Of a stretch of DNA of 64,000 nt, positions 29,697 through 38,183 are shown piece by piece. The notes under the pieces were generated by a model, which was not told the origin of the DNA, did not search any database, and saw nothing but the letters and a program-made list of their open reading frames with translations. A program made the position numbers and the translations under genes. The number at the start of each line of letters is the position of its first letter. Within the stretch, counting starts at the first letter, position 1. Origin of the DNA: Thermasporomyces composti (GTDB lineage: Bacteria > Actinomycetota > Actinomycetes > Propionibacteriales > Actinopolymorphaceae); contig NZ_QTUC01000001.1 in NCBI RefSeq assembly GCF_003386795.1, positions 186,001-250,000 on the forward strand, written 5' to 3'.

Positions 29697-31048
29697 GCTC
29701 GATGGGCGGGCGGTTCTCCTCGCTGACCACACGCGGCCGCGCGTTCCTCGCCGCGGGTGTCGCCGCCGCCGTCTGTGCGCTCGGCCTCGGGCAGAAGGAC
29801 CTCCTCCGGGTCGCCGTCTTTCTCCTCGCCCTGCCCGTCGTGACCGTGCTCATGGTCGCGAGGACCCGCTACCGCATCGCCGCGTCCCGCTCCATCACTC
29901 CCGTCCGTGTCCAGGTCGGGCAGCAGGCGGTGGTGCGCTTACGGCTGGAGAACGTGGGACGAGCGCCGACGGGCCTGCTGCTGCTCGAGGACACCGTGCC
30001 GTACACGCTCGGTTTCCGACCTCGCTTCGTCCTCGATCGGATGTCGAGCCGGTGGCGACGCGAGGTTGCCTACTCCGTCCGTTCCGATGTTCGTGGTCGA
30101 TACCCGATCGGCCCCCTGACGCTGCGCGTGACCGACCCGTTCGGCCTCGTGGAGCTCACCCGCTCCTTCAAGGCGCGCGACCACCTCCTCGTCACGCCCG
30201 CCGTCCACCCCCTGCCATCCGCGCGGCTGGTCGGTGAGTGGGCCAGCAGCGGCGAGAGCCGGTCCCATGCCGTGGCAGCGGACGGCGAGGAAGACGTCAC
30301 TGTCCGCGAGTACCGCGACGGTGACGACCTTCGCCGTGTGCACTGGCGCTCCAGCGCTCGCCGCGGCGAGCTCATGGTGCGGCGTGAGGACCAGCCATGG
30401 CAGGCACGGGCAACCCTGCTTCTCGACACCCGACGCATCGCCCACCGAGGCAGCGGCCCAGCGTCCTCATTCGAATGGGCGGTGAGCGCGGCCGCTTCCG
30501 TGGGGGTCCACCTGCTCCGACACGGCTACTCCGTCCGATTCCACACGGACTCCGGCGTCTCGGTGACGGCGTCCGCCCGGGAGTCCGGGCTCTCCGTCGA
30601 GGCCGAGGGCTTACTCCTCGACATGCTGGCCGTCGTGGGACAGTCGTCGGTGGGTCAGCTCAGCCAGATCCCCAGCCTGTCCGTCGACGGCTCCCCTGGA
30701 CTGCTCGTCACGGTCCTCGGTGTGCTGACACCGGCCGACGCCGAGGCGCTTGTTCGCCTCCGCCAAGGGAGCAGGAACGCCTTAGCCATCGTCACGGACG
30801 CGCCGTCGTGGGCGATGCAGAAGGAACGCTCGCCCCAGCAGGTGGCTGAGCAGCTGTCCGACAGCGTGCGCATGCTCCGGCACGCGGGATGGAAAGTCGC
30901 GGTCGCTACCGCTGGCGACACCGTTCCCGCGGTCTGGGGCGAGCTGGTCGGGGCGGCGGGCCGGCCCGGGCCGCCGACCTCTGGCACGCCAGCGTCGACA
31001 TCACCGTTCCATACGGTAGGTGTGATGCCGCCGAGCCGACCGGCCTGA
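29693..31048 (+). CDS. DUF58 membrane protein
   Basis: About 451 residues. Two N-terminal membrane segments (about 15-55) are followed by a beta-rich extracytoplasmic domain. The DUF58 motif follows (VREYRDGDDLRRVHWRSSAR, then GELMVRRED), leading into a VWA-like region. The GTG at 29693 overlaps the moxR stop (GTGA); ATG 29702 is an alternative. DUF58 proteins are the usual partner of MoxR ATPases; the biochemical role is not established. Confidence 0.92.
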   Translation: MSSMGGRFSSLTTRGRAFLAAGVAAAVCALGLGQKDLLRVAVFLLALPVVTVLMVARTRYRIAASRSITPVRVQVGQQAVVRLRLENVGRAPTGLLLLEDTVPYTLGFRPRFVLDRMSSRWRREVAYSVRSDVRGRYPIGPLTLRVTDPFGLVELTRSFKARDHLLVTPAVHPLPSARLVGEWASSGESRSHAVAADGEEDVTVREYRDGDDLRRVHWRSSARRGELMVRREDQPWQARATLLLDTRRIAHRGSGPASSFEWAVSAAASVGVHLLRHGYSVRFHTDSGVSVTASARESGLSVEAEGLLLDMLAVVGQSSVGQLSQIPSLSVDGSPGLLVTVLGVLTPADAEALVRLRQGSRNALAIVTDAPSWAMQKERSPQQVAEQLSDSVRMLRHAGWKVAVATAGDTVPAVWGELVGAAGRPGPPTSGTPASTSPFHTVGVMPPSRPA

Positions 31049-31116
31049 CGGGGACGCCGACCGGTCGTCGACCGGCTCGGCGACGTCTGGCTCTGACAGA
31101 CCGAGAGCGAGGGGCC

Positions 31117-33492
31117 GTGATCAGCGCATTGAGAACCACCGCAGCCGGAGCCATCGCCACCCTGCTGGCCAGCCTCGCGCTTCTCCCTGCCATGCAGAGC
31201 CAGGCGTGGTTATGGCCCACGGCTTTCGCCGTCGTGTTCGTCGCGGCGACCGGGTTCGGTCTCCGTCACCTTGGCACCCCTCGCCTGCTCATCCCCCTCG
31301 GCCAGCTCGCCGCACTTGGCTGGGCCGCCACGCTGGTCTATGCCAACGACGAGCTGCGGTTCGGCTTCCTCCCGAGCTCGGAGTCGGTCCGCACCCTGGT
31401 CGAACGCATCAACGACGGGCTCTTGGTGGTCGTCCGCTTCGCCGCTCCGGTGCCCCACGATCCCGACCTGGTGGTCGTGACCGCCCTGGGCGTCGGGCTC
31501 GTCGCGATCGTCGTCGACACGATGGTCGCGACCTTCCGCTTGGCACCGTGGGCCGGGCTGCCCCTCCTCCTGCTCTACAGCATTCCCGCCACCACGGTGG
31601 CGGACGGCATCTCACCGTTCGCCTTCATCCTGCCCGCGATCGGCTACATCGCCCTGCTCGTCAGCGAGGGACGCGAGCGCCTCAACCGATGGGGCCGAGT
31701 CGTGGGCTTCGCCGACGATGTGGCCGGTCCCCAGAAGTCGGTGGGTGGGTCCGCGCTGGGGCAGACCGGACGTCGAGTCGGCGCGACCGTGATCTGCCTC
31801 GCCGTGGTCGTCCCCGCTGTCCTGCCGTCTCTGCCGGAAGGGGTCTTCGGGCAGGGCGACGGGCCAGGGCTCGGGAACGGCGGTGGTGGTCAGACCATCC
31901 GCGTCGACAACCCCATCGTCGACCTGAAGCGTGACCTGCGGCTCCCACAGAACGTCCCGGTCCTGAGGTATCGCACCGAGGTCAACCAGCCCGACTACAT
32001 CAAGCTGGTGACCCTCGACGAGTTCGACGGCCAGCGGTGGCGACCATCGCAACGGAGTGTTCGTGACATCGCCGGTGGCTCTGGCGAGAACACCTTGCCC
32101 GACCCACCTGGACTCGACGACCGCGTGCCCCGCACGAGAGTGCGCAGCACGTTCGAGATCGCCGAAGCGCTGGAGAGCAAGTGGCTGCCGACGCCCTATC
32201 CGCCCAGCGCACTCGACGTGCCCGGCGACTGGGGGTACGACCCCGACACGCTCGACATCGTGAGCAAGGGCGAGAGCTCAGCCGGGTTGCGGTATGAGGT
32301 CACCACATTGGACGTCGACCTCCAGCCGGAGGGTCTGCAGGCGGCCGGGCCGGCGCCGTCGGCCGTCCACGGCGACTACACCAGGCTCCCTCCGGACCTG
32401 CCTCGCCAGGTCGTCGAGCTCGCCCGTCAGCAGACGGCCGGGGCGGCCACAGCGTACGAGAAGGCGGTGGCGCTGCAGCGGTGGTTCCGCACCGACTTCA
32501 TCTACGACCTCAGTGTTGAGCCGGGTCATGGTGGCTCGGCGATGGTGGAGTTCCTCACCGACAAGCGGGGCTACTGCGAGCAGTTCGCCGCCACGATGGC
32601 GGTGATGGCGCGCTCGCTCGGAATCCCCGCTCGGGTTGCGGTCGGCTACTTGCCCGGGACGCGTCAGCCCGACAACTCCTGGCTCGTCACCGCCCATGAC
32701 TCCCACGCGTGGCCGGAGCTGTATTTCGCAGGCTATGGCTGGGTGCGTTTCGAGCCGACCCCCCAGGCTCAGACGGGCATGCCGCCGACCTGGACAGTGC
32801 CCGACTCCGGCACCACCTTCACTCCGGAGCCTGGGCTGACCGGGCGCCCCGAGGATCCTCGGGAGGAACGAGCGAGCGCCGCGCCGGTCGTCCCCACGGT
32901 GGAGCCGACCGACATGGCTGCTCCAGCCAACCCGGGCTCAAACGGGTGGTCCCTCGACCCGGTTCCCCTGCTCATCGGTGCCGGCGTCCTGCTCCTCCTG
33001 GCGTCACCCATGCTCGTGCGGACGACGATTCGTCGTGTGCGCTTGGCACGGAGCGAGCCGGCCCACCTGGTCGAGGGCGCGTGGCGTGAGCTCGCCGACG
33101 CCTGTCTCGACTATGGCGTGGCCTGGGATGCCTCGCTGACACCGCGGGCGACGGGCGCCCGGCTGCTGACGGCCTTGCCGATGTCGGTGTCGGCGGCTGT
33201 CCACCGACTCGTCGGTGCCGTCGAACGGACCCGCTACGCCCCCGAACCCGGATCAGTCGGCAGCACTCCCCGCGATGTCCGCATGGTGATCCGCGCCCTG
33301 CGCGAGGGAGCGCCGCTCAGCCGCAAGCTCCTCGCGCTCCTCCTACCCCCGTCCTTGTGGCGCCACCTGCCGCGGCTGTGGCGACCGATCACACGTTTGT
33401 TCGATGCGGTGGACGCGATCGGTCCGCGGCTTCGGCAATGGTGGTCTCGTTCCGATGCTGGAGGTCAGGCGGCCGCGCGACCGGGACGCTGA
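31117..33492 (+). CDS. TgpA-like transmembrane transglutaminase/protease-fold protein
   Basis: 791 residues from GTG 31117 (preceded by GAGGGG). Five or six N-terminal membrane segments (DUF3488 region) precede a large extracytoplasmic part with a transglutaminase-like domain. Predicted catalytic Cys487 lies in KRGYCEQFAATMAVMARSLG and His530 in DSHAWPELYF; the third residue is Glu in WVRFEPTP where Asp is often found. A last membrane helix (~620) and a DUF4129-like C-terminal domain follow. With MoxR and DUF58 it probably forms an envelope module; substrate unknown. Confidence 0.92.
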   Translation: MISALRTTAAGAIATLLASLALLPAMQSQAWLWPTAFAVVFVAATGFGLRHLGTPRLLIPLGQLAALGWAATLVYANDELRFGFLPSSESVRTLVERINDGLLVVVRFAAPVPHDPDLVVVTALGVGLVAIVVDTMVATFRLAPWAGLPLLLLYSIPATTVADGISPFAFILPAIGYIALLVSEGRERLNRWGRVVGFADDVAGPQKSVGGSALGQTGRRVGATVICLAVVVPAVLPSLPEGVFGQGDGPGLGNGGGGQTIRVDNPIVDLKRDLRLPQNVPVLRYRTEVNQPDYIKLVTLDEFDGQRWRPSQRSVRDIAGGSGENTLPDPPGLDDRVPRTRVRSTFEIAEALESKWLPTPYPPSALDVPGDWGYDPDTLDIVSKGESSAGLRYEVTTLDVDLQPEGLQAAGPAPSAVHGDYTRLPPDLPRQVVELARQQTAGAATAYEKAVALQRWFRTDFIYDLSVEPGHGGSAMVEFLTDKRGYCEQFAATMAVMARSLGIPARVAVGYLPGTRQPDNSWLVTAHDSHAWPELYFAGYGWVRFEPTPQAQTGMPPTWTVPDSGTTFTPEPGLTGRPEDPREERASAAPVVPTVEPTDMAAPANPGSNGWSLDPVPLLIGAGVLLLLASPMLVRTTIRRVRLARSEPAHLVEGAWRELADACLDYGVAWDASLTPRATGARLLTALPMSVSAAVHRLVGAVERTRYAPEPGSVGSTPRDVRMVIRALREGAPLSRKLLALLLPPSLWRHLPRLWRPITRLFDAVDAIGPRLRQWWSRSDAGGQAAARPGR

Positions 33493-33534
33493 TCTCCCCT
33501 GACTTGGCGCGGTTGCGGTCTGGCGGAGTACGAC

Positions 33535-33564
33535 ATTCGATCCGCGAGAATTCGATCCGCGAAA
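33535..33564. repeat. Two-copy 15-bp tandem repeat
   Basis: ATTCGATCCGCGAGA (33535-33549) is followed directly by ATTCGATCCGCGAAA (33550-33564). It lies in the convergent gap between the transglutaminase and DUF3040 genes. No function is evident. Confidence 0.6.
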
Positions 33565-33733
33565 GCGTGACGTCGCGACACCGCCGCCTGCTCATCCGCC
33601 GCAGGGCGGCTGATCACGTGGAGCGAGCAGGTCCCAAAGCCAAGATCCGATGGACTGCGAAAGAGCGGGCACACTCAAGCCCAACGATAGGAAGGCTCGG
33701 AATCCTGCGAAGGACCCCGAAAGGCGGAGGAGG

Positions 33734-34162
33734 CTAGAAGCCGGACTCCCGTCTGCGTCGCCAGCGCTCCTCCATCCGCTGCATGAACGAACCGCTCGGC
33801 TTGCCCTTCGCACCGGGCCGGCCGGCACGACCACGCAGCGGGATCACCGTGGACGTCTCGCCCGATGCGGGCATATGGCGCAGCGTCGTCGCCACGTAGT
33901 AGGCGGACACCAGCATGACGACGAAGCCCAGGACACTGACCACGATGTAGCCGGTGGCATTCCGTCCCGTGGTCATCACGACGGCGCCACCGAGCATCAT
34001 GACCATGCCCACAAGGAACACCAGTGCACCAAGGACCGCCCTGCGGCGTTGCCGGGTGCGCAAGTCGACTCCTCGCAGCGCCGAGGCCAGTTTGGGATCC
34101 TCGGCGGCAAGGGCCCGCTCCATCTGCTCGAGCAGTCGCTGCTCGTGGTCGGAGAGAGGCAC
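33734..34162 (-). CDS. DUF3040 membrane protein
   Basis: 142 residues typical of DUF3040, an actinobacterial family of unknown function. It has the N-terminal motif MPLSDHEQRLLEQMERALAA, which gives the family its signature, then DPKLASALR. Two adjacent membrane segments follow (~43-65 and 71-93), then a basic cytoplasmic C-terminus (MEERWRRRRESGF). TTGGAGGTCC precedes the ATG. It lies at the end of a minus-strand group with a methyltransferase and a HEPN protein. Confidence 0.92.
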   Translation of the reverse strand: MPLSDHEQRLLEQMERALAAEDPKLASALRGVDLRTRQRRRAVLGALVFLVGMVMMLGGAVVMTTGRNATGYIVVSVLGFVVMLVSAYYVATTLRHMPASGETSTVIPLRGRAGRPGAKGKPSGSFMQRMEERWRRRRESGF

Positions 34163-34383
34163 CGGACCTCCAACGGGACACTGCCGTGTTCGATCTTTAA
34201 CGGCTTTAGGTGCAGTCTAGGCAGGCACCGACCCGCGCGGTAGCTGACCTGTCACGTTCGACGGTACCCCGGCAGTCCCGGCCTGCTCCACCCCGCGGCC
34301 GCCCGAATCGTCACGCACGTCCTAACCCCGTCACTTCGCGGCCACGCTGGTCCTCTCGATGGGTCTGACGCGGCCGCCGTCGG

Positions 34384-35229
34384 TCAGAGCCGCCGAGCCA
34401 GCACGTGAAGCTGGGTCGCGAGAGCGCGGAAGGTGGGATCCTCGCTCGCCAAGGACTCCAGCTGTAACAACTCGTCGACACCGCCAGGATCGTCCGCGCA
34501 TCGGCTCGGGACGAGGTCGGTGACCACGCGGACCCCGTGCTCGGCGAGCACCACCAGGCCGGCGTCTTCGACCGCTCGGCGCAGCTGTTCAGCGGTGAAC
34601 CGCCGGGGCACCGGATCGCTCACACCCCAGCGGCCAGCCGGGTCGGTCAGCGCCGTCCGAGCCTCGGCGATGTGACCGCCGAGCAGCTTGGTGAGAACCA
34701 GGCCGTAGCGATTGGCGACGACGACACTCAGCGCACCACCCGGCCTCAAGACACCCGCCAACGCACGAAGAGCGACACCGGGATCGTCGACCACCTCCAA
34801 GACGCTGTGGCAGAGCACGAGGTCGGCAGTCGTCTGGAGGACGTCCGGAAGGTCGGCGGCGTCGCCCTGCACAGCTCGAACACGGTCGGTGACACCCGCC
34901 TCCTCCGCACGCCGTTCCAAGGCCGCGAGGGAGTCCGGACTGGGGTCCACGACTGTCACGCGGTGGCCCAATCGGGCGATCGGTACGGCGAGATTGCCCG
35001 TGCCGCCACCGGCGTCGACGACGTCGAGGACGGATCGGGCCGCGACCTCCACCTGCTCTTCCAGGGCAGCTCGTACCAGGCGCCAGATCACTTCAGCACG
35101 GACCGATCGGCGGTGGCCGGCAGCACTGCCTGGCGACTCGCCCCACGGATGGTCAACGGTGTCAGGGGTGTGTGGGCCTCGCTGGGCCACGGGCGGAGCC
35201 TCCTCGACGGTGTGAACAGCTCGCCCCAA
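34384..35229 (-). CDS. SAM-dependent class I methyltransferase
   Basis: Up to 281 residues. The Rossmann SAM site is VLDVVDAGGGTGNLAVPIA, followed by acidic VTVVDPSPDSL and the motif LVLCHSVLEVVDDP. The C-terminal part has the substrate-domain look of small-molecule methyltransferases (ANRYGLVLTKLLGG). The substrate cannot be told. The start is uncertain: the longest frame uses TTG 35229 and internal GTG codons are possible. It sits between DUF3040 and a HEPN gene on the same strand, as in several actinomycetes. Confidence 0.85.
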   Translation of the reverse strand: MGRAVHTVEEAPPVAQRGPHTPDTVDHPWGESPGSAAGHRRSVRAEVIWRLVRAALEEQVEVAARSVLDVVDAGGGTGNLAVPIARLGHRVTVVDPSPDSLAALERRAEEAGVTDRVRAVQGDAADLPDVLQTTADLVLCHSVLEVVDDPGVALRALAGVLRPGGALSVVVANRYGLVLTKLLGGHIAEARTALTDPAGRWGVSDPVPRRFTAEQLRRAVEDAGLVVLAEHGVRVVTDLVPSRCADDPGGVDELLQLESLASEDPTFRALATQLHVLARRL

Positions 35230-35410
35230 CCCTACGGCGCAGCGGGGTCACTCGGACCACGGAAGGTCGTATTCGACGTCGTCCGCGTCCGACGTCGAAC
35301 GCATCCGACGATGCCATGGTCAGACCAGATCGGCCTTCCGACCGGTTCACACGTCCGAGCCAGCCTGCGCGCCCGGGTCAGGTCGCTCCAGGGGAGGCAG
35401 GCCTTCGCTC

Positions 35411-35932
35411 CTACGCGGCAGCGCCCGGTCGTCGCGACGGCGTGGGATCCGCAGCGGCCGCCGTCGCCGGTCCACCGGTCGGTCCAGTGCGCGGCTGGTC
35501 GACAACACCCGATCCCTGTGGGAGCACCGGTCGATGCGGGACGTCGAGCAATTGCTCCACCACGACCAAGAACCGCTCCGCGTCGCGAAGCAGATCGTCC
35601 GCCTCGCGATCGGTCACACGACCGAGGCCTGCCTCCAGGGCCGCTCGCTTGTCGGCACCGGCGGCGAAGAAGGCCGCCCACTCGCTGAGTTCCGGCGCCA
35701 CCCGGGCGAGGAGCGTCCAGGCGCTGGTCGGGCGGCGACGACCAGCCGGACGCGCGCGGCTGGCGAGCACGGCGGCAGCGATCCGCAACGCGGCGACGTG
35801 AGCGGCGACGTACCGATCCGCGGCGGAGTCCGCCAGCATCGCCTCGGTGAGCGAGGCGCGAGCTCGGTCGAGTGAGGTGAAGACGCTCGGTCCCAACGGC
35901 GCCTTGTATCGACTCGTGGCGCGTGTCGACAT
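35411..35932 (-). CDS. SAV_6107-type HEPN domain protein
   Basis: 173 residues, mostly helical (VFTSLDRARASLTEAMLA, VAALRIAAAVLASRA, AWTLLARVAPELSEWAAFFA). It matches the SAV_6107 HEPN group by overall pattern. An Arg40-x4-His45 motif (RYVAAH) fits the Rx4-6H active site of HEPN ribonucleases, so RNase activity is possible. The C-terminal 45 residues are Pro/Ala-rich and probably disordered. GGAGGAG precedes the ATG. A LexA box lies 262 bp upstream. Confidence 0.8.
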   Translation of the reverse strand: MSTRATSRYKAPLGPSVFTSLDRARASLTEAMLADSAADRYVAAHVAALRIAAAVLASRARPAGRRRPTSAWTLLARVAPELSEWAAFFAAGADKRAALEAGLGRVTDREADDLLRDAERFLVVVEQLLDVPHRPVLPQGSGVVDQPRTGPTGGPATAAAADPTPSRRPGAAA

Positions 35933-36066
35933 GACGACTCCTCCTGGTCAGACAGCGTCCGTCCGAGGGACTCCTACGGCCTGGCTGCGCCTCCCCCTCG
36001 TTTCGCTTCGCGCGTCCCGATCCGTCCACGTGTCAGCCGCCGTGCGTGCGTGACCGAAGGCTGCTG

Positions 36067-36114
36067 GGGTCTGGGCGGAACGCTTCCCCTGCCCTGCACA
36101 CTCCGCCCAGACCC
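36067..36114. repeat. 13-bp inverted repeat upstream of HEPN gene
   Basis: GGGTCTGGGCGGA at 36067-36079 pairs perfectly with 36102-36114 across a 22-nt loop. It lies 135 bp upstream of the HEPN start. It may be a terminator for a transcript entering from the right, or a protein-binding dyad. Confidence 0.45.
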
Positions 36115-36193
36115 AGCCAGGCCCGAGCTCGCCACGATGGTGGCGGCTGGGCCCTCACCCGGCGGAGACGAGGCACCGCACCACCGGCGTTGC

Positions 36194-36209
36194 TCGAACA
36201 TACGTTCGA
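36194..36209. promoter_or_regulatory. LexA (SOS) box
   Basis: TCGAACATACGTTCGA is a perfect match to the actinobacterial and Gram-positive SOS consensus (CGAAC-N4-GTTCG) with one extra paired base on each side. LexA binding here should repress a DNA-damage-inducible transcript. It does not abut a recognisable SOS gene: the nearest gene start on the minus strand is the HEPN gene (262 bp), and on the plus strand a short unassigned frame. Confidence 0.85.
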
Positions 36210-36540
36210 ACGATGGGCACTGTATCCGGCCACCGCCGAGGGCGTCAACACCGGAACGAGCAACCGGACACGACGCGCGGAGTTCGCAACCGGCAAGGGC
36301 CGGGTCCCGGCTGCTGGAGACGCCCAGACGATGCCGGGTCGAGACCCAGTGCCAGGTCGAGATGCCGTCGGTACGGGCCGTCATGAGGCGAGTGTGACAG
36401 CGAGCACCGACAACGCCTCAGCTCACGGAGTGGAGAAGACCACGGCGAAGACCGGTGGGAGACGCGGAGGAGAAGACGTGGAGGAGAAGAAGAGGACGAC
36501 GAAGGAAGCGAGCGAGAGAAGCGACCGGACGCGCCTCGCG

Positions 36541-36583
36541 CGTCTCGGGTGAGCCCCACCCCCGTCGGGGCCCACCCGAGACG
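36541..36583 (+). terminator. Strong hairpin terminator
   Basis: An 11-bp perfect stem (36541-36551 with 36573-36583) is extended by five inner G-C pairs around a 9-nt loop, then a T-rich tract (GCCTTCCTCTT). It lies between the LexA box and the downstream FAD gene, so it would end a plus-strand transcript of about 350 nt beginning near the box. Confidence 0.65.
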
Positions 36584-36810
36584 GTGCCTTCCTCTTGCCT
36601 GGAATCTTCCCGGCCGGAACGGCCGGCATCATCCGAAGCCGTACTCAATCCGGACTAGGTACCCGGACGAGGTCCCAGCCTGGGTACGCAGCCGGGGTCT
36701 GGGCACGACGCCTCAGGGGTGTCCACCCAGACGGAAACGGCAGGGCGAGCCGTGACCAGCGGGACCGGCCAGTCAGGCGGAACGTGGGCGCGCACTAGGC
36801 TCCCCTGGCT

Positions 36811-38169
36811 GTGGCACGCGTCGTCGTGGTCGGAGGAGGGCTCGGCGGGCTCGCCGTCGCCGCTCGGCTCGCGAAGAACGGACACCAGGTCACGCTGGTG
36901 GAGCGCGCCACCCGGCTGGGTGGCCAGATCACGCGCCGGACAGGTGTCGGCCCAGCCGAGGGCTTCCAGTGGGACGCGGGGCCCGCGGAGATGACGTTGC
37001 CGACCACCATCCGCGACCTGTTCCGCAAGTCCGGACGGCCACTGGAGAGAGTCCTCGACCTCCACCTGGTGACCGACCCTCGACGCCACGTGTTCTCGGA
37101 CGGCACGGTCCTCGACCTGCCCACCCAGAGCCGGGCCGACCAACGACGCGCGCTCTCCGAGACGCTGGGCGCGGCGACCGCGGACGCGTGGGAGGCGACC
37201 GTCGACGGTTTGACCGCGACGTGGGAGCTGCTCCGCACCCGCGTCCTGGAGGTCCCCTTCGCGGGAGCGCGACGTCTCGGCCCTCGAGCACTGCGCCGTC
37301 TGGCGTTCGGGACGTCGCTTTCCACCTTCGCCGGTCGCGCACTCCCCGATCCACGCGCGCGGCGCGTCCTGGAGTACACGGCCGTCGGTGTCGGCTCCGA
37401 GCCGCGGCTGGCTCCGGCGCTCACCGCGGTCCACGCCTACGTCGAGCGGACCTTCGGGCTCTGGCGCTGCCCCGGGGGCTTCGCCCGGCTGGCCGACGCC
37501 CTCGCCGACCGAGTCCGGGAACGCGGTGTCGACCTTCGGCTGGGGAGCGCGGTCGTGGCCATCGAGACCAACGAGGCCGCCGTCACAGGTGTCCGACTGT
37601 CAGACGGCAGCCGGCTTGCGGCTGAGGTGGTCGTGTGCGACATCGACGTGCGCGACGTGGTCTCCCGGCTGTCGCCGAGCGCTCCTCGGGCGCTGCGGCG
37701 AGCCGCTCGACGGCTCCGTCCCGGGCGAGCACTTCGCCTCGTCCACCTCGGCCTGCGAGGCGAGGCCGAGGACCTCCCCCACGAGACCGTCGTCCACGGC
37801 GCGGAGGCGACCGTCGTCGTGCGGGCGCCACGCGACCCCGCTCTCGCGCCGCCGGGCCATCGCGCGGTCACCCTCGTGGTGCCCGACGGGGCGTTGGCCG
37901 GCGAGGACGTCCTCCGGTGGCTCGCCCGGTACGGCGTCGACCTCCGCGACCGGGTCGCGGTCCGTCTCGACGACGAGTCCCGTCCATGGGGGCCGACCTG
38001 GCGGGGGCCGTGGCGTGGCCTGGGCGTCGCGCGCAACGCCACACCGGTTCGAGGACTGTTCCTCGTCGGCGACACCGCGCACCCGGGGCCGGGCGTGCCC
38101 GCGGTGCTGCTCGGAGCCGCCGCCACCGTGCGGATGATCGACGAGACGTTCGGGCGGCCGCCTCGATGA
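36811..38169 (+). CDS. Phytoene-desaturase-like FAD-dependent oxidoreductase
   Basis: 452 residues. The dinucleotide-binding fold is VVVVGGGLGGLAVAARLAKN followed by VTLVERATRLGGQI. The C-terminal FAD motif LFLVGDTAHPGPGVPAVLLGA is typical of the CrtI/amine-oxidase superfamily. Carotenoid desaturation is one option, but no phytoene synthase is nearby. A polyprenyl diphosphate synthase 1 kb away hints at isoprenoid, quinone or lipid modification. GTG 36811 lies 9 nt after TAGGCT and lacks a ribosome-binding site, so the mRNA may be nearly leaderless. Confidence 0.85.
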   Translation: MARVVVVGGGLGGLAVAARLAKNGHQVTLVERATRLGGQITRRTGVGPAEGFQWDAGPAEMTLPTTIRDLFRKSGRPLERVLDLHLVTDPRRHVFSDGTVLDLPTQSRADQRRALSETLGAATADAWEATVDGLTATWELLRTRVLEVPFAGARRLGPRALRRLAFGTSLSTFAGRALPDPRARRVLEYTAVGVGSEPRLAPALTAVHAYVERTFGLWRCPGGFARLADALADRVRERGVDLRLGSAVVAIETNEAAVTGVRLSDGSRLAAEVVVCDIDVRDVVSRLSPSAPRALRRAARRLRPGRALRLVHLGLRGEAEDLPHETVVHGAEATVVVRAPRDPALAPPGHRAVTLVVPDGALAGEDVLRWLARYGVDLRDRVAVRLDDESRPWGPTWRGPWRGLGVARNATPVRGLFLVGDTAHPGPGVPAVLLGAAATVRMIDETFGRPPR

Positions 38170-38183
38170 GGCACCTGCCGGGG

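Larger units (their letters stand above)
35933..36810. other. 878-bp region without a convincing gene
   Basis: Between the HEPN gene and the FAD oxidoreductase. It holds a 13-bp inverted repeat (36067-36079/36102-36114), a perfect LexA box (36194-36209), a purine-rich 40-codon frame from GTG 36430, and a strong hairpin (36541-36583). Frames of 136-168 codons on both strands cross it but have shadow-like composition. In related genomes this place can hold a DNA polymerase IV gene; I see no dinB-like sequence. Confidence 0.5.

Noticed and set aside
35248-35304. 18-codon minus-strand frame ending in DDVEYDLPWSE
   Set aside because: The acidic end looks protein-like and sits between the HEPN and methyltransferase genes, but the frame is very short, lacks a ribosome-binding site and competes with other frames.
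36046-36552. 168-codon plus-strand frame and 136-codon minus-strand frame around the LexA box
   Set aside because: Arg/Gly/Pro-rich translations without domain features; starts lack ribosome-binding sites. Only the last 40 codons of the plus-strand frame are kept as a weak candidate.
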